From NCBI RefSeq assembly GCF_011068285.1, contig NZ_CP049616.1, positions 2,584,501-2,648,500 on the forward strand: a stretch of DNA of 64,000 nt, in the 5' to 3' direction. The position numbers were made by a program, and so were the translations under genes. Below, one piece after another: positions 7,231 through 15,925 of this stretch. Source of the DNA: Flagellimonas oceani (GTDB lineage: Bacteria; Bacteroidota; Bacteroidia; Flavobacteriales; Flavobacteriaceae). Each line of letters opens with the position of its first letter. The first letter of the stretch is position 1. A model generated the notes under the pieces. It searched no databases, was not told where the DNA came from, and saw nothing but the letters and a program-made list of their open reading frames with translations.

Positions 7231-7368
7231 AACTCATTGATTCTTTAATCGATAACAAAGATGATTAAATTTAGGTGTTCATATCAAACATCATCCATTA
7301 TGGATTCCGATTATATAGTCTTTATTCCTATTTGATTCGTTTATATGGTTGTCCTGCCCAAATTGATC

Positions 7369-8194
7369 TCAACTTTTGGGTAAGGGAAATTCCACTCCCA
7401 TTCTCCAATCCAAAACATTCATCTTTTCTAAAAATCCTTGGATTCCCTTGACCAAATTTTCATAGGCTGGGGAATCCCCATAAATCATTTGCTCTTGCAT
7501 GGTTTTATAATCTGCCTTCCAATCGTCCTCATACTCAGGGGGTGGGATGGGCCGTATATCCTGAGGTCGATGCAGATTATAATCGACCCCACCAAGTTTT
7601 GTGAATACATATCTATGATTTACAATGGTTTCATATAAACCTTTGTCGTGGATGGCATTGACCGCAAATTCCGTTTTCGATAATTGGAAAATATCGTACA
7701 AATGACGGCTTAGCCTATCCACCCTTATCTTTTCCTTGGGACGTTGGAATTCCTCATGCAATAGAAAAAGTTTTTCTAAAAAAGTCCTTTCAGGGGTTAC
7801 GGATGGAACCTTTACTGGAGGCGCTACAAATTCGGCATCGGGATATTCTTCGTCCACAAAGGAGCTTATCGGTTTTGATTGAAATGGTTCCCTTAGAGAA
7901 CGACAGCCAATTTCAACTTGTACCCTTGGTTGGATGTATCCGGGGGATTTGGTCAGAAATGGATAATAGATTTCTATGATACGAGGGTCTTGGTCGCTTG
8001 ATTCGGCCGGAATGATATTGAAACCCACATCCTTAAATCCATTGCTCTTAAATCGCTGCTGCAACTCTGGATAAAATTTCCCTGAAATATAGGAACTCGT
8101 TTCTTTCCTCAGCTTGGTCAGCTGTTTTTTTGATAGCTCCCCTGAATATCCAAAAAATCCGCGGTCAACGGCAAGGTCGATATCTTCACTAAAC
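7369..8194 (-). pseudogene. abiEii: AbiEii toxin, C-terminal fragment (cut by RIT element)
   Basis: This is the C-terminal three quarters of an AbiEii nucleotidyltransferase toxin. Coding continuity begins at FSEDIDLAVDRGFFGYSG, which holds the DxD catalytic pair of the nucleotidyltransferase fold, and the family hallmark TPERTFLEKLFLLH follows. An ATG inside the inserted element (8244) opens a longer frame, but that is an accident of insertion. The missing N-terminal part is at 11724-11941 and ends in KGGTSLSKAWKLIDRFS. Joining the two gives an uninterrupted AbiEii across DRFS-EDID. Intact AbiEii is the toxin of the AbiE phage-abortive system; here it should be inactive. Confidence 0.88.
8188..8194 (+). 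repeat. Left 7-bp direct repeat flanking the RIT element
   Basis: ACTAAAC here and at 11723-11729 flanks the element on both sides, inside the abiEii codons for FS. It is either a target-site duplication or the recombination core shared by element and target. Confidence 0.6.
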
Positions 8195-8217
8195 TTATCA
8201 CGACTCATGATAAGTTT
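8191..8217. repeat. Hairpin at the left end of the RIT element
   Basis: AAACTTATCA (8191-8200) and TGATAAGTTT (8208-8217) form a perfect 10-bp stem with a 7-base loop, just outside the terminal inverted repeat. The right end has no equivalent. It may be part of the recombinase binding site or a remnant of an earlier insertion site. Confidence 0.5.
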
Positions 8218-8219
8218 TC

Positions 8220-8247
8220 TTATCCAAGGTAAATCGTTATCCAAAGT
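8220..8247 (+). repeat. RIT left terminal inverted repeat
   Basis: The 28-base repeat begins TTATCCAAGGTAAATCGTTA and ends TCCAAAGT. The right end at 11696-11723 is its reverse complement with a single difference (AAGT for AGGT near base 9). TTATCCAA occurs twice within it, suggesting two recombinase-binding half-sites. Confidence 0.85.
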
Positions 8248-8366
8248 TCTTGATAGGTACTCTTCATAAATACCTGTAAACCAATATTACTTTTGATAAT
8301 ACTATCGTGATAACGTTTGTTATTTTCAAATGAATGCAATGTCGCATTTACCTAAAGAAATAACAA

Positions 8367-9597
8367 ATGGACACAGAAAAAGAAATCGGATTTCTGATCA
8401 AAGAATGTGCAGACCACCTAAGGAAGGAAGGCTACAGTGAACCACGGATCAAGGATTACCATCGCTTATGGCGGGATGGAATCCGGGAGTACATGCACAG
8501 GAACTCCCTGCCAAATTACAGTAAGGCCATCGGCGAGGACTTTTTGGACGGCATGCCGATAATGAGCGCTTCCCACATGCGTGCGATCCGTCGCAGCGTA
8601 CACGTGCTGGATGATTTTCTTCTATATGGGAAAATCAGGAAAAGAATCGTACAATACGTAAACCACGAACTGCCCGGTGAGCTGGGAAAAGTTGCATTGG
8701 AGTTTATAGCGTCCCAGGAAAAACTCCGGCGCAGCAAACTCACCGTCAATGAGCATCGGCGTATTTTAAGTTATTTTATAGCCCATCTTACATTAAGGTC
8801 GGTAGACCATGTTTCCGATATTGGCGAGGACGACGTCCTTACGTTCATATCGTCCGCCCAGAACTGTAAGGACAAGTATCTCAATACCGTCCGTCTGTTC
8901 TGCCGTTTCCTGTACCAACGGAAGTACATCGGCAGAAACGTGGAATACGTCATCGGAAGAAACAATTATCCAGTGCGTGAAAAACTGCCCTCGGTATACG
9001 ATGCCGACGAGATAGGGCTCATCGAGAATACTGTGGAACGCTCCAGTCCGGTGGGCAAGCGCGACTATGCGATGCTCCTTCTGGCCACTAGGCTCGGCCT
9101 GCGCTCTTCGGATATAGCGGGACTTACCTTCGGGAACCTGGATTGGCAGCGGAACCTCATATGCCTGGCCCAGTACAAGACAAAGAAAATAGTGGAACTG
9201 CCGCTCCTGGCCGAAGTAGGGGAAGCCATTATCGATTACCTGCGGTATGGCAGGTCCTTCCGATCTACAGCAGGTGTTCCTGACCGCTACCGCTCCCTAT
9301 CGTCCTGTCAACAGAATGGTCATCAACGGAGCGGTAAGCAGAACGATAAGTGCATCCGGTGTCGATCTCAAAGGGCGAAAGTTCGGCCCCCACGCCATGC
9401 GCCATACCTTGGCAAGCCGATTATTGAACAACGGAACTTCGCTGCCGGTCATTTCCGAAACACTTGGGCATTCCGATACGCAGGCGACCATGAACTATCT
9501 GCGCATAGATATGGACAACCTGATGCGCTGCGCACTTGACGTGCCCTTGGTATCCACAAATTTTTATGAGCAGAAAGGAGGTGTTTTTTATGGATAG
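8367..9597 (+). pseudogene. ritA: RIT recombinase A (tyrosine recombinase, frameshifted)
   Basis: First recombinase of the trio. The N-terminal SAM-like DNA-binding domain is followed by a catalytic domain with the first arginine in LGLRSSDIAG (about residue 248). Near base 9255 the frame breaks by one extra base: the open frame runs on as nonsense to 9539. The true C terminus continues in another frame with HAMRHTLAS (HxxR) and LGHSDTQATMNYLR (His and nucleophile Tyr), stopping at 9597. Tyrosine recombinases cut and rejoin DNA strands. The gene overlaps ritB by 8 bases. Confidence 0.85.
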
Positions 9598-10606
9598 GCA
9601 ATTTAAATACCGGAGCGTGTTCTCCCCTTACTTCGAGAGTTTTATGAAGATGAAGGACGCCATGGGGTACGGGCTCAACAAATTCGGGTATACATTCTTG
9701 GAACTTGATAGGTTCTTCTTGGAAACCGGGGCCACCGACACCTATATAACCAGTAGGCAGATTGCGGCATGGAGGGCGACCCGTTCAAACGACGGGGCCA
9801 GAACGCTGTACGAAAAGTACTCCGTCCTGTCCCAGTTCTGCCGGTATATGTGCCACCTTGGCCATGAATGCTACGTCCCGCGGATGCCCAAGAGAAAAGA
9901 GATAGACTTCATGCCGTATGTCTTCACCCATGAACAGATGGGAAGTATCTTCAGGGAATGTGACGGACTGGCCATATCGAACTGCAGCAATATGAGCACG
10001 GCCCTGGTCGCCATACCCGCCCTGATACGCTTACTCTACAGTACCGGGGCGAGAATTGGCGAAGCTTTGGCCATCAGGAACATGGATATCGATTACGCGC
10101 ACGACCGGATTATCATAACGGAAACAAAAAACAAGATGCAGCGCATGGTACCCATAAATCCGTCCCTCAAGGAAGTAATGAAGCAGTACGAAAGTTATAG
10201 GGATCGCATGCCCGTCGAAGGCCTTGCGGACAGGGAGCGTTCTTTCTTTGTGACGGCCAATGGAAGGCCGTTTGCAAGAGGCACCGCATACAGCTGGTTC
10301 AAAAAGGTGCTTAAACAGTGCGGCATACCGCATATAGGGAAGCAACAAGGCCCGCGTGTTCATGACATCCGGCACACCTGTGCCGTCCACTCCCTTGAAA
10401 AAATGGTAAAAAGCGGAGCGGATATTTATTGCGCGCTTCCGATTCTCTCAACCTTTCTGGGGCACAAGACGATAGCGGGAACTGAAAAATATGTAAGGAT
10501 GACACGGGAAATCCATCCGGACATCATTGATAAGGAAAATGTCCTTACCTCATTTGTGTTCCCCATCAAAACCGAAACAGATATCGATTATGGAAACGAC
10601 TACTGA
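9590..10606 (+). CDS. ritB: RIT recombinase B (tyrosine recombinase, intact)
   Basis: A 338-aa tyrosine recombinase, the only intact member of the trio. The start at 9590 was chosen because AGGAGG lies 8 bases upstream; an upstream in-frame ATG gives an extension without family character. Catalytic residues: Arg in YSTGARIGEAL, the HDIRHTCA box and LGHKTIAGTEKYVR with the nucleophile Tyr. It overlaps ritA (8 bases) and ritC (17 bases), so translation is coupled. It presumably works with RitA and RitC at the element ends. Confidence 0.9.
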   Translation: MDRQFKYRSVFSPYFESFMKMKDAMGYGLNKFGYTFLELDRFFLETGATDTYITSRQIAAWRATRSNDGARTLYEKYSVLSQFCRYMCHLGHECYVPRMPKRKEIDFMPYVFTHEQMGSIFRECDGLAISNCSNMSTALVAIPALIRLLYSTGARIGEALAIRNMDIDYAHDRIIITETKNKMQRMVPINPSLKEVMKQYESYRDRMPVEGLADRERSFFVTANGRPFARGTAYSWFKKVLKQCGIPHIGKQQGPRVHDIRHTCAVHSLEKMVKSGADIYCALPILSTFLGHKTIAGTEKYVRMTREIHPDIIDKENVLTSFVFPIKTETDIDYGNDY

Positions 10607-11620
10607 TTTTGCAAAACACCTGACAAGGTTCTTTAACGAATATCTCGTCGGGGAAAGGGGGGCCAGCCCCCATACGATAAGATCTTACGGCAACACCTTT
10701 ACCCTCGTGCTCGACTATATGGACAAGGTCGGAGGGACCGCGGCCGACAGGTTGACCCTGGACCACTTTAAAAGGGAAACCGTTCTCGGCTTTCTTGATT
10801 GGCTCCAGCAAAAACGTATGTGTGCCAACTCCACCAGAAACCAGCGATTGGCCGCCCTGCATTCATTTTTTGCATATATGCAATATGAAGATGTCAAACG
10901 CCTTGGGCAATGGCAGAGCATCCTGTCCATCAAGGTCAAGAAACAGGAAAGAAGAAGTACCGTCAATTACCTGACCGTTGACGGGATCAAACTTCTGCTG
11001 GAACGGATACCCGCAAACACCGGAACGGGACGGAGGAACCTAGCATTGCTGGCACTGCTTTATGACAGTGGGGCAAGGGTAAATGAACTAATAGAACTGA
11101 CCCTTCGTCCCTTAACCTGAACAGGCCATGTTATGTCACCCTTTTGGGTAAAGGCGGCAAAAAAAGAATGGTCCCGTTGCAGAACGAACAGGTAAACCTG
11201 CTGCAGTCCTATTTGAGGGAAAACCGTCTTGATGACCCGGCGAACAACCGTCGGCCGTTGTTTGCCAACAATCGGGGCGGAAAACTGACCAACTCGGGAG
11301 TGGCCTATATCCTAAATCTTTATGCCAGGGATGCGCGTTCGCTCAGACCTGACCTAATCCCCGAAAAAATCAGTCCGCATACCCTGCGCCATAGCAAGGC
11401 AATGCACCTTTTGCAATCCGGTGTAAATCTGGTATACATACGTGATATCCTGGGACACGTGTCCATACAGACCACGGAAATCTATGCAAGGGCCGATTCA
11501 AGGCAAAAACGTGAGGCATTGGAGGCCGCATATATTGCCGTTATACCTGCTCAAGGGAAGATAGGATCTTGGGAAAGGGACTCGAAACTTAAGGAATGGC
11601 TTAAGAACTTCACCAAATAA
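10590..11620 (+). pseudogene. ritC: RIT recombinase C (tyrosine recombinase, frameshifted)
   Basis: Third recombinase of the trio. It starts METTTDFAKHLTRFFNEYLV and has a core-binding domain with ERGASPHTIRSY. The first catalytic Arg is in YDSGARVNELIEL. Just after, near 11106-11112, the frame is lost (one base missing) and the open frame stops at 11120. The other frame continues NLNRPCYVTLLGKGGKKRMV and holds HTLRHSKAMH and LGHVSIQTTEIYAR with the nucleophile Tyr, ending at 11620. The restored protein would be about 343 aa. Confidence 0.85.
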
Positions 11621-11695
11621 TCAATATCGTTATCCGAAGCTGTTTCAAAAAGTATACTGGTTAATATTCTTATTGCCAATTACTTATGTAAACCC

Positions 11696-11723
11696 ACTTT
11701 GGATAACGATTTACTTTGGATAA
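11696..11723 (-). repeat. RIT right terminal inverted repeat
   Basis: Inverted copy of the left repeat at 8220-8247 with one mismatch. It ends at the point where the abiEii reading frame is broken (after DRFS). Confidence 0.85.
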
Positions 11724-11941
11724 CTAAACCGATCTATCAGTTTCCAAGCCTTGCTTAGCGAGGTCCCTCCTTTAAAGACCAAATGTTCCGCTATCTCCAT
11801 TTCAAAGATTACCTTTAATGCCTGGACGACCCACCAGTCTTTTTCAACCGCAAAATCGGGGATTCCCGTTTTGTTTTCTACATTTTTAAAGATGGCAAGC
11901 CTATCTTCTTTGGGTATATCGTAAAATGTCCTTTTATCCAT
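11724..11941 (-). pseudogene. abiEii: AbiEii toxin, N-terminal fragment (cut by RIT element)
   Basis: The N-terminal 72 or so residues of AbiEii: MDKRTFYDIPKEDRLAIF, an AVEKDWWVVQAL helix, and FKGGTSLSKAWKLIDRFS, the GGTS motif of the nucleotidyltransferase fold. After FS the frame runs three codons (YPK) into the RIT terminal repeat and stops at 11711. Its start overlaps the end of abiEi by 8 bases, the normal AbiE operon arrangement. The rest of the gene is at 7369-8194. Confidence 0.88.
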
Positions 11942-12536
11942 TTTCCAAGCTCTTTTCCATAATTTTACGGATCCATGCCGGAGCCAATGCTATATCGTGA
12001 AGCAGGTCTTTTTGGTCTTCTTTTTTCAATAGGGCAATAATCTTTGCTTCTTCCTCGTCCGTTAATTGTTCCTTTCCTATCTCGCGAAGGGCCTGTATGA
12101 CCAGTCTGCTTATCTCGCCCTTGGCCGATAAATTCTTGGGGGTGGTCTTCTTTAGTTTTATGCTTCGCTTCCCCAATTTTAATTCCCGGGGAGCTCCATC
12201 GGTAAGGAAGACAAGTTTCATGGGTACCTGTGTGCTAAGCCCCAACGCACTTAAAGCATATACCCCGGTAGGTACCAACCTGATCTTGTCCCTTTTGGCT
12301 ATGGCCCTAGCAATCTCCTCTGCCGTTGGCAATACCTCTCCCACATATTTACTTATCTTGGGACGGACATAGATTCCTTGGGCCACTCTTTTTATATACC
12401 CTTCTTTTTCAATCCTATGGAGGGCCAACCGTATGGCTTCAGGTGAACCCAATCCCCGAAAATCATCGGGGAACACTAATTCTCCCCGCTCCTTTTTGGA
12501 AATGGATTTTTTTATTTTGGACTCAACACTCCGCAT
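11934..12536 (-). CDS. abiEi: AbiEi antitoxin (DUF6088-like)
   Basis: A 200-aa antitoxin of the AbiE type IV system. The N-terminal winged helix (FRGLGSPEAIRLALHRIEKE and YIKRVAQGIYVRP) should repress the abiE promoter. The C-terminal part (LVPTGVYALSALGLSTQVPM and beyond) is the antitoxin domain that counters the AbiEii toxin. It is intact while its partner toxin is interrupted, so the operon now makes an orphan antitoxin-repressor. The start codon is preceded by an AT-rich stretch with TTGTAACAAA-like repeats that could be its operator. Confidence 0.85.
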   Translation of the reverse strand: MRSVESKIKKSISKKERGELVFPDDFRGLGSPEAIRLALHRIEKEGYIKRVAQGIYVRPKISKYVGEVLPTAEEIARAIAKRDKIRLVPTGVYALSALGLSTQVPMKLVFLTDGAPRELKLGKRSIKLKKTTPKNLSAKGEISRLVIQALREIGKEQLTDEEEAKIIALLKKEDQKDLLHDIALAPAWIRKIMEKSLENG

Positions 12537-12925
12537 AGCATATTCATCTTATTTGTAACAAATTTAGTAAATTTTTGTTACAAAATAATTTTGGCTATTA
12601 ATCTATTCCTACAATAGTTGCCTGCGTAAAAAACGATAAAATATCTTAAATACGGGAACCAACGGTACACACACCGAACAAAGTTCTCGTACACTATGGA
12701 ACTACAAAACACGTTCCGCAAAGGTATGGGACCCCGATAGGGGCTTCCATACTTTTGCGTCCCGTTTCGAGGGGGTTGTGTGAAAGCAAACCGTGAGGCC
12801 CCCGATGACATCCCGCAGGGATTTCGGGAGGCCGATAAGGTGCGGCTTTCGCGCAACTCCCGCAGAAACCATGGGAAGGGAGAGAAAAAGACGAACCAAT
12901 AAGAACGATCATTACAATGGTACAA
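12537..12925. other. Non-coding stretch with a cluster of hairpins
   Basis: 389 bases without a convincing gene. After an AT-rich promoter region for abiEi (TTTGTAACAAATTTAGTAAA then TTTTTGTTACAAAA, an inverted repeat), there are four successive hairpins. These are GGAAC/GTTCC (12698-12717), GCAAAGGTATGG/CCATACTTTTGC (12718-12758, with an inner CCCC-GATA-GGGG), GGCCCCCGA/TCGGGAGGCC (12797-12833, with inner ATCCC-GCA-GGGAT), and TGCGG/CCGCA (12841-12864). The block is GC-rich compared with its surroundings. It could be a structured RNA, a replication or transfer origin, or a terminator array for the PRTRC operon. Confidence 0.5.
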
Positions 12926-13165
12926 TCAAGAATATGGCCTCGGCCATTTTTTGGCAATAGAATATCCCCAGACCGATAGTTCCAATGCCCCAAAGAGCCA
13001 CACCAAATCCTTAATAAATGGGATGCCTACCAAGATAAAAAGAAATAGCAGTAACGGTATTCCCAAAAAACGTTTGAGCCTGAGCATTCCCTGTAGAATG
13101 ATCCACATAAAAATGACAAATCCCATAAAGGGAAGCTTTTCGTATAGCATTTCAAGCGACAGCAT
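12926..13165 (-). CDS. Small membrane protein at the end of the PRTRC operon (79 aa)
   Basis: A 79-aa hydrophobic protein with two or three membrane helices (FMGFVIFMWIILQGML and IPLLLFLFILVGIPFIKDLV). Its ATG overlaps the thiF-like stop region by 14 bases, which suggests co-translation with the PRTRC genes. It is not a recognised PRTRC component. Its membrane nature might anchor the cassette, but this is inference. Confidence 0.55.
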   Translation of the reverse strand: MLSLEMLYEKLPFMGFVIFMWIILQGMLRLKRFLGIPLLLFLFILVGIPFIKDLVWLFGALELSVWGYSIAKKWPRPYS

Positions 13166-13958
13166 GCACGTTGGATTTTATGGGAAGCGGATTCGTTCTA
13201 CCCGTTTCAAGGTTTACGAATGCCCCGTGATATTTGATCTTTTTGTTCGTTAGAAGTTCGTAGAGACAATGGACGGCCATTGACGACAAGGTATCATTGA
13301 TGAACAGCGATTGTTCCTGCAACTTGTCCGCATAGCTGCATCCCCTTCCCTGTTCGACCTCTTTTTCCATCGCCAATAGGTCGGGGAACAGGTCTACGAT
13401 ATGGTCCAGCTTGCGGTGTTTCGCCTCCCCTTCCGAACGCAGATTATTGTGTTGCAGGTTTCCTAGGACAAACTGTCCGAAATATTTTCCGTTGCCCAAA
13501 TCCAACCAATAATGTTGGTTCTCGTATGGATAGGAACCTGAACGTGGATGGTTAAGCACCTTTGCCAGTTCCAAACGAAAATCGGCACCGTCCACACAGC
13601 TAATGATCAGATTGGCGTGCAATCTTTTATCGTCCGCGCCTATCCGTTCGGGAACGGCATCCCATTGCAGTCCGAAGGTATGGTTCACCTTGGTTACGGC
13701 ACAAATGGCCTTGTTGCCCCCAACGTCCTGTGGGGCGTACAACTGCCGGCCCACGTTCGAGGGCTGTACCAAGTCCCCGTCGAAAACGGTCACATAGAGG
13801 CCTGGATGCCCCAACTGCACCAAGGCATGGCCTAGCCTTGCCAGACGTGCCAACACGAGGGAACCGTTGCCCCCTGCCCCGACCAACGCAATGCTAATGG
13901 GATGGGTGGGAGCGAAAAAATAGTTCGGGGCGTAGTGGAGATCAGTTTTCATAGACAT
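13152..13958 (-). CDS. PRTRC system ThiF-family protein
   Basis: An E1-like adenylating enzyme of the PRTRC (ParB-related, ThiF-related) cassette. The nucleotide-binding loop VGAGGNGSLVL is near the N terminus, followed by the acidic and Arg residues of DGDLVQPSNVGRQ. No clear catalytic cysteine loop of the E1 kind is visible beyond ISCVDGAD. The start at 13958 (MSMKTDLHYAPNYF) overlaps the end of the PRTRC B gene. The longer frame to 14015 lies fully inside B. PRTRC cassettes occur on plasmids and ICEs and probably act in maintenance; the target modified by the ThiF-like protein is unknown. Confidence 0.85.
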   Translation of the reverse strand: MSMKTDLHYAPNYFFAPTHPISIALVGAGGNGSLVLARLARLGHALVQLGHPGLYVTVFDGDLVQPSNVGRQLYAPQDVGGNKAICAVTKVNHTFGLQWDAVPERIGADDKRLHANLIISCVDGADFRLELAKVLNHPRSGSYPYENQHYWLDLGNGKYFGQFVLGNLQHNNLRSEGEAKHRKLDHIVDLFPDLLAMEKEVEQGRGCSYADKLQEQSLFINDTLSSMAVHCLYELLTNKKIKYHGAFVNLETGRTNPLPIKSNVHAVA

Positions 13959-14652
13959 GCTGTAAAAGTTGGTGGTTAGGGAATAAAAGGGCTTCCTCGA
14001 AATGCTGCGTCCCATGCATTTGGAGCATCAACTCCGTGTAATTTCCGTTGAGCAGATGGTCGTGGTTCGTATGGGTAAAAACCGACAGGAAAAATTGCTT
14101 TTCCGCAAAGGCCATCATGTCCTCATAAAAGTCCAAATGGCGATAACACAATGTTGCATCGCCCATGCACACCTTTCCAGAGGCATAGACGTTCATAAAA
14201 GGGGCATGGTAGAGTTCCGTGCCGTCATGGATCGGCTTTTTTCGAGTTATGGCAAAAACGGAAAGCGATTCCCCCGAAAGGGAAAATACCAATTTGGGTA
14301 TGGGATATGTTCCCGTAGGTATGTCCAATTGCTCTTTAAAAAGTAGCCTTTCCACGGGTCGGTCACAAGACCAGACCAATTGTAACGTACCCTTGTCCCT
14401 GAAATAGAGCAACTGTTTGGGCAACCGACCCTTAAAGGAAAACTCGCATCTGTCCACATCGACCAATTTGAGCATGTCCCTTACCATATCCATGGTAAGC
14501 GGGGATCCTGCCCCCAATTTCCCGTTTCGAACGGTGTGCCTTGAAAAGTAACATTCGTCCCGTCCGTAATACCCGTTTATGGCCTCATAGCCTATGATGG
14601 CTATTTTGGGTTCAAAATGAAATTTCGGGTCGTGTCGGGTGTTTTCTTCCAT
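13942..14652 (-). CDS. PRTRC system protein B
   Basis: A 236-aa protein matching the PRTRC B pattern by order and by motifs such as LTMDMVRDMLKLVD and YHAPFMNVYASGKVCMGDA. It is soluble and its biochemical role is unknown. ATG at 14652 was chosen because it overlaps the stop of the preceding gene in TGATG; the longer frame to 14682 lies inside that gene. It lies between PRTRC F-like and the ThiF gene, the usual order in these cassettes. Confidence 0.8.
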   Translation of the reverse strand: MEENTRHDPKFHFEPKIAIIGYEAINGYYGRDECYFSRHTVRNGKLGAGSPLTMDMVRDMLKLVDVDRCEFSFKGRLPKQLLYFRDKGTLQLVWSCDRPVERLLFKEQLDIPTGTYPIPKLVFSLSGESLSVFAITRKKPIHDGTELYHAPFMNVYASGKVCMGDATLCYRHLDFYEDMMAFAEKQFFLSVFTHTNHDHLLNGNYTELMLQMHGTQHFEEALLFPNHQLLQHVYEN

Positions 14653-15695
14653 CAGAGTTTTTTTAAGAGTTCGTTCAAACAATCCATAAAATTGAAAATG
14701 GCATTTACCTGCCCTTCCTCCCGCATAACAAAGGCTTTGGTCTTGTTCCCAACTGTGAGTGATGTGTCGTAGATGGTATGGGAGTAGCCGTACTGTGCGA
14801 TCTCGTTTACAAAGTTGATATAGCCGTTTTCCAGTTGGGAATCCTCCCTATCTAAAAAGACGATCAGGTCGTCCACTTCCATATCCATATCGTCTTCCAA
14901 AAAACATAGGTTGGCAAAGGCATTGAAATCAATGGTAGGTGCTTCCAACAGCAAATCCCGCATCATTTTGAACAAGGTATTTTTTGGTCGGTAGCTTCTC
15001 ATACAGGCCAACCAATCGAAATCCTCGTATTTGGCATAATCGGAAGCATGGGCCTCTATAAAGCATAGGACACATGGCCCCTCGGCGCAACAGTCGGTCT
15101 CGGGGTCGGATTCGGATTCCGAGACCTCGAACGACCATTCGAGCAAACATTCCAAGAGGTAGCCCATCCGTTTGAATACATTGTCAAAGGGCAATGAATG
15201 CACAAAGGACAGCAGGCTAGCGAACAGTTTAGCATTTCGGGTACGCAAAGAAAATATGGGAGCCATTGGGATCGCCCAAATATGGTGCGCCTCAAAAACA
15301 GGCTTCATGACAAGGATGCCATCATTTCCCTCTTGGGTGCATACCTCCTTTACCAGTGCATCGGGTATTTCCCTGTGCAATCGTTGCAACTGTCCGAAGA
15401 ACTGCATTTCTGGGCTATCTTCCGTTAAGGCGGATGCCTTGCCTGTAAGGGTATCCAAAGCATTCTTTGTGAGAGTACCTAGAGTGTCCCATCGATTTCC
15501 GTCCCCATCTTCGAATACCTCGAATCGAGGCAAGATCGGGATGGTCAGGTCAGAAAAAAACGACCCCCTTGTTGGACGTGCTTGGGTCTTCGGGTTCCCG
15601 ATGACGGCCTCGCCCGCGAATCCAGAATGCCGAACAAGGATTTGTGGAAACGGGACAGGTCCCTTTTTGATGGTATGTGCCTCTTTTTCATTCAT
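14652..15695 (-). CDS. PRTRC system protein F-like
   Basis: A 347-aa protein in the position of PRTRC protein F. It is rich in acidic residues (SFEVSESESDPETD, EDDMDMEVDDLIVFLDRED) and has a few scattered cysteines (CCAEGPCVLCF). No enzymatic motif is recognised. It starts 2 bases downstream of PRTRC C and its stop overlaps PRTRC B. The assignment to F rests on order and length more than on motifs. Confidence 0.6.
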   Translation of the reverse strand: MNEKEAHTIKKGPVPFPQILVRHSGFAGEAVIGNPKTQARPTRGSFFSDLTIPILPRFEVFEDGDGNRWDTLGTLTKNALDTLTGKASALTEDSPEMQFFGQLQRLHREIPDALVKEVCTQEGNDGILVMKPVFEAHHIWAIPMAPIFSLRTRNAKLFASLLSFVHSLPFDNVFKRMGYLLECLLEWSFEVSESESDPETDCCAEGPCVLCFIEAHASDYAKYEDFDWLACMRSYRPKNTLFKMMRDLLLEAPTIDFNAFANLCFLEDDMDMEVDDLIVFLDREDSQLENGYINFVNEIAQYGYSHTIYDTSLTVGNKTKAFVMREEGQVNAIFNFMDCLNELLKKL

Positions 15696-15697
15696 CG

Positions 15698-15913
15698 CTA
15701 TCCTTTGGTTCCCGCTATGGTCTTGAACATAATTTCATGACGGCCGTCGACAATGCCGTTGTCCACGATTTTGGCATTGGTCAGTTCGGGATACACCGAG
15801 GCATAGTGGTCTTTGATTTGATCCGGTGCCCAATTTGGGTCGATGTCGTCCAAGACGGATTCGCCCGAGACGTTCTTTAGCATAAATTTTCTTTCCAATC
15901 CTAATACTTCCAT
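15698..15913 (-). CDS. PRTRC system protein C
   Basis: A 71-aa protein with the pattern of PRTRC C: DIDPNWAPDQIKDHYASVYPE followed by LTNAKIVDNGIVDG and a short basic end. This resembles a small ubiquitin-like or E2-partner fold near the ThiF enzyme, but that is speculative. It sits between E and F, with short gaps. Confidence 0.8.
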   Translation of the reverse strand: MEVLGLERKFMLKNVSGESVLDDIDPNWAPDQIKDHYASVYPELTNAKIVDNGIVDGRHEIMFKTIAGTKG

Positions 15914-15925
15914 AGTGCTTGTGGT

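Larger units (their letters stand above)
8195..11729 (+). mobile_element. Recombinase-in-trio (RIT) element inserted in abiEii
   Basis: About 3.5 kb with three consecutive overlapping tyrosine recombinase genes on the plus strand, the hallmark of RIT elements. The ends carry 28-bp inverted repeats (8220-8247 and 11696-11723) differing at one base, each containing two copies of TTATCCAAxGT-like sequence. ACTAAAC flanks both ends. The element splits an AbiEii gene on the opposite strand. ritA and ritC each have a frameshift, so the copy seems unable to move on its own unless these are sequencing errors. Confidence 0.85.

Noticed and set aside
12578..12925. Several overlapping minus-strand ORFs
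   Set aside because: They are read through the hairpin cluster, have unusual composition (many Pro, Cys, Arg) and no start site support.
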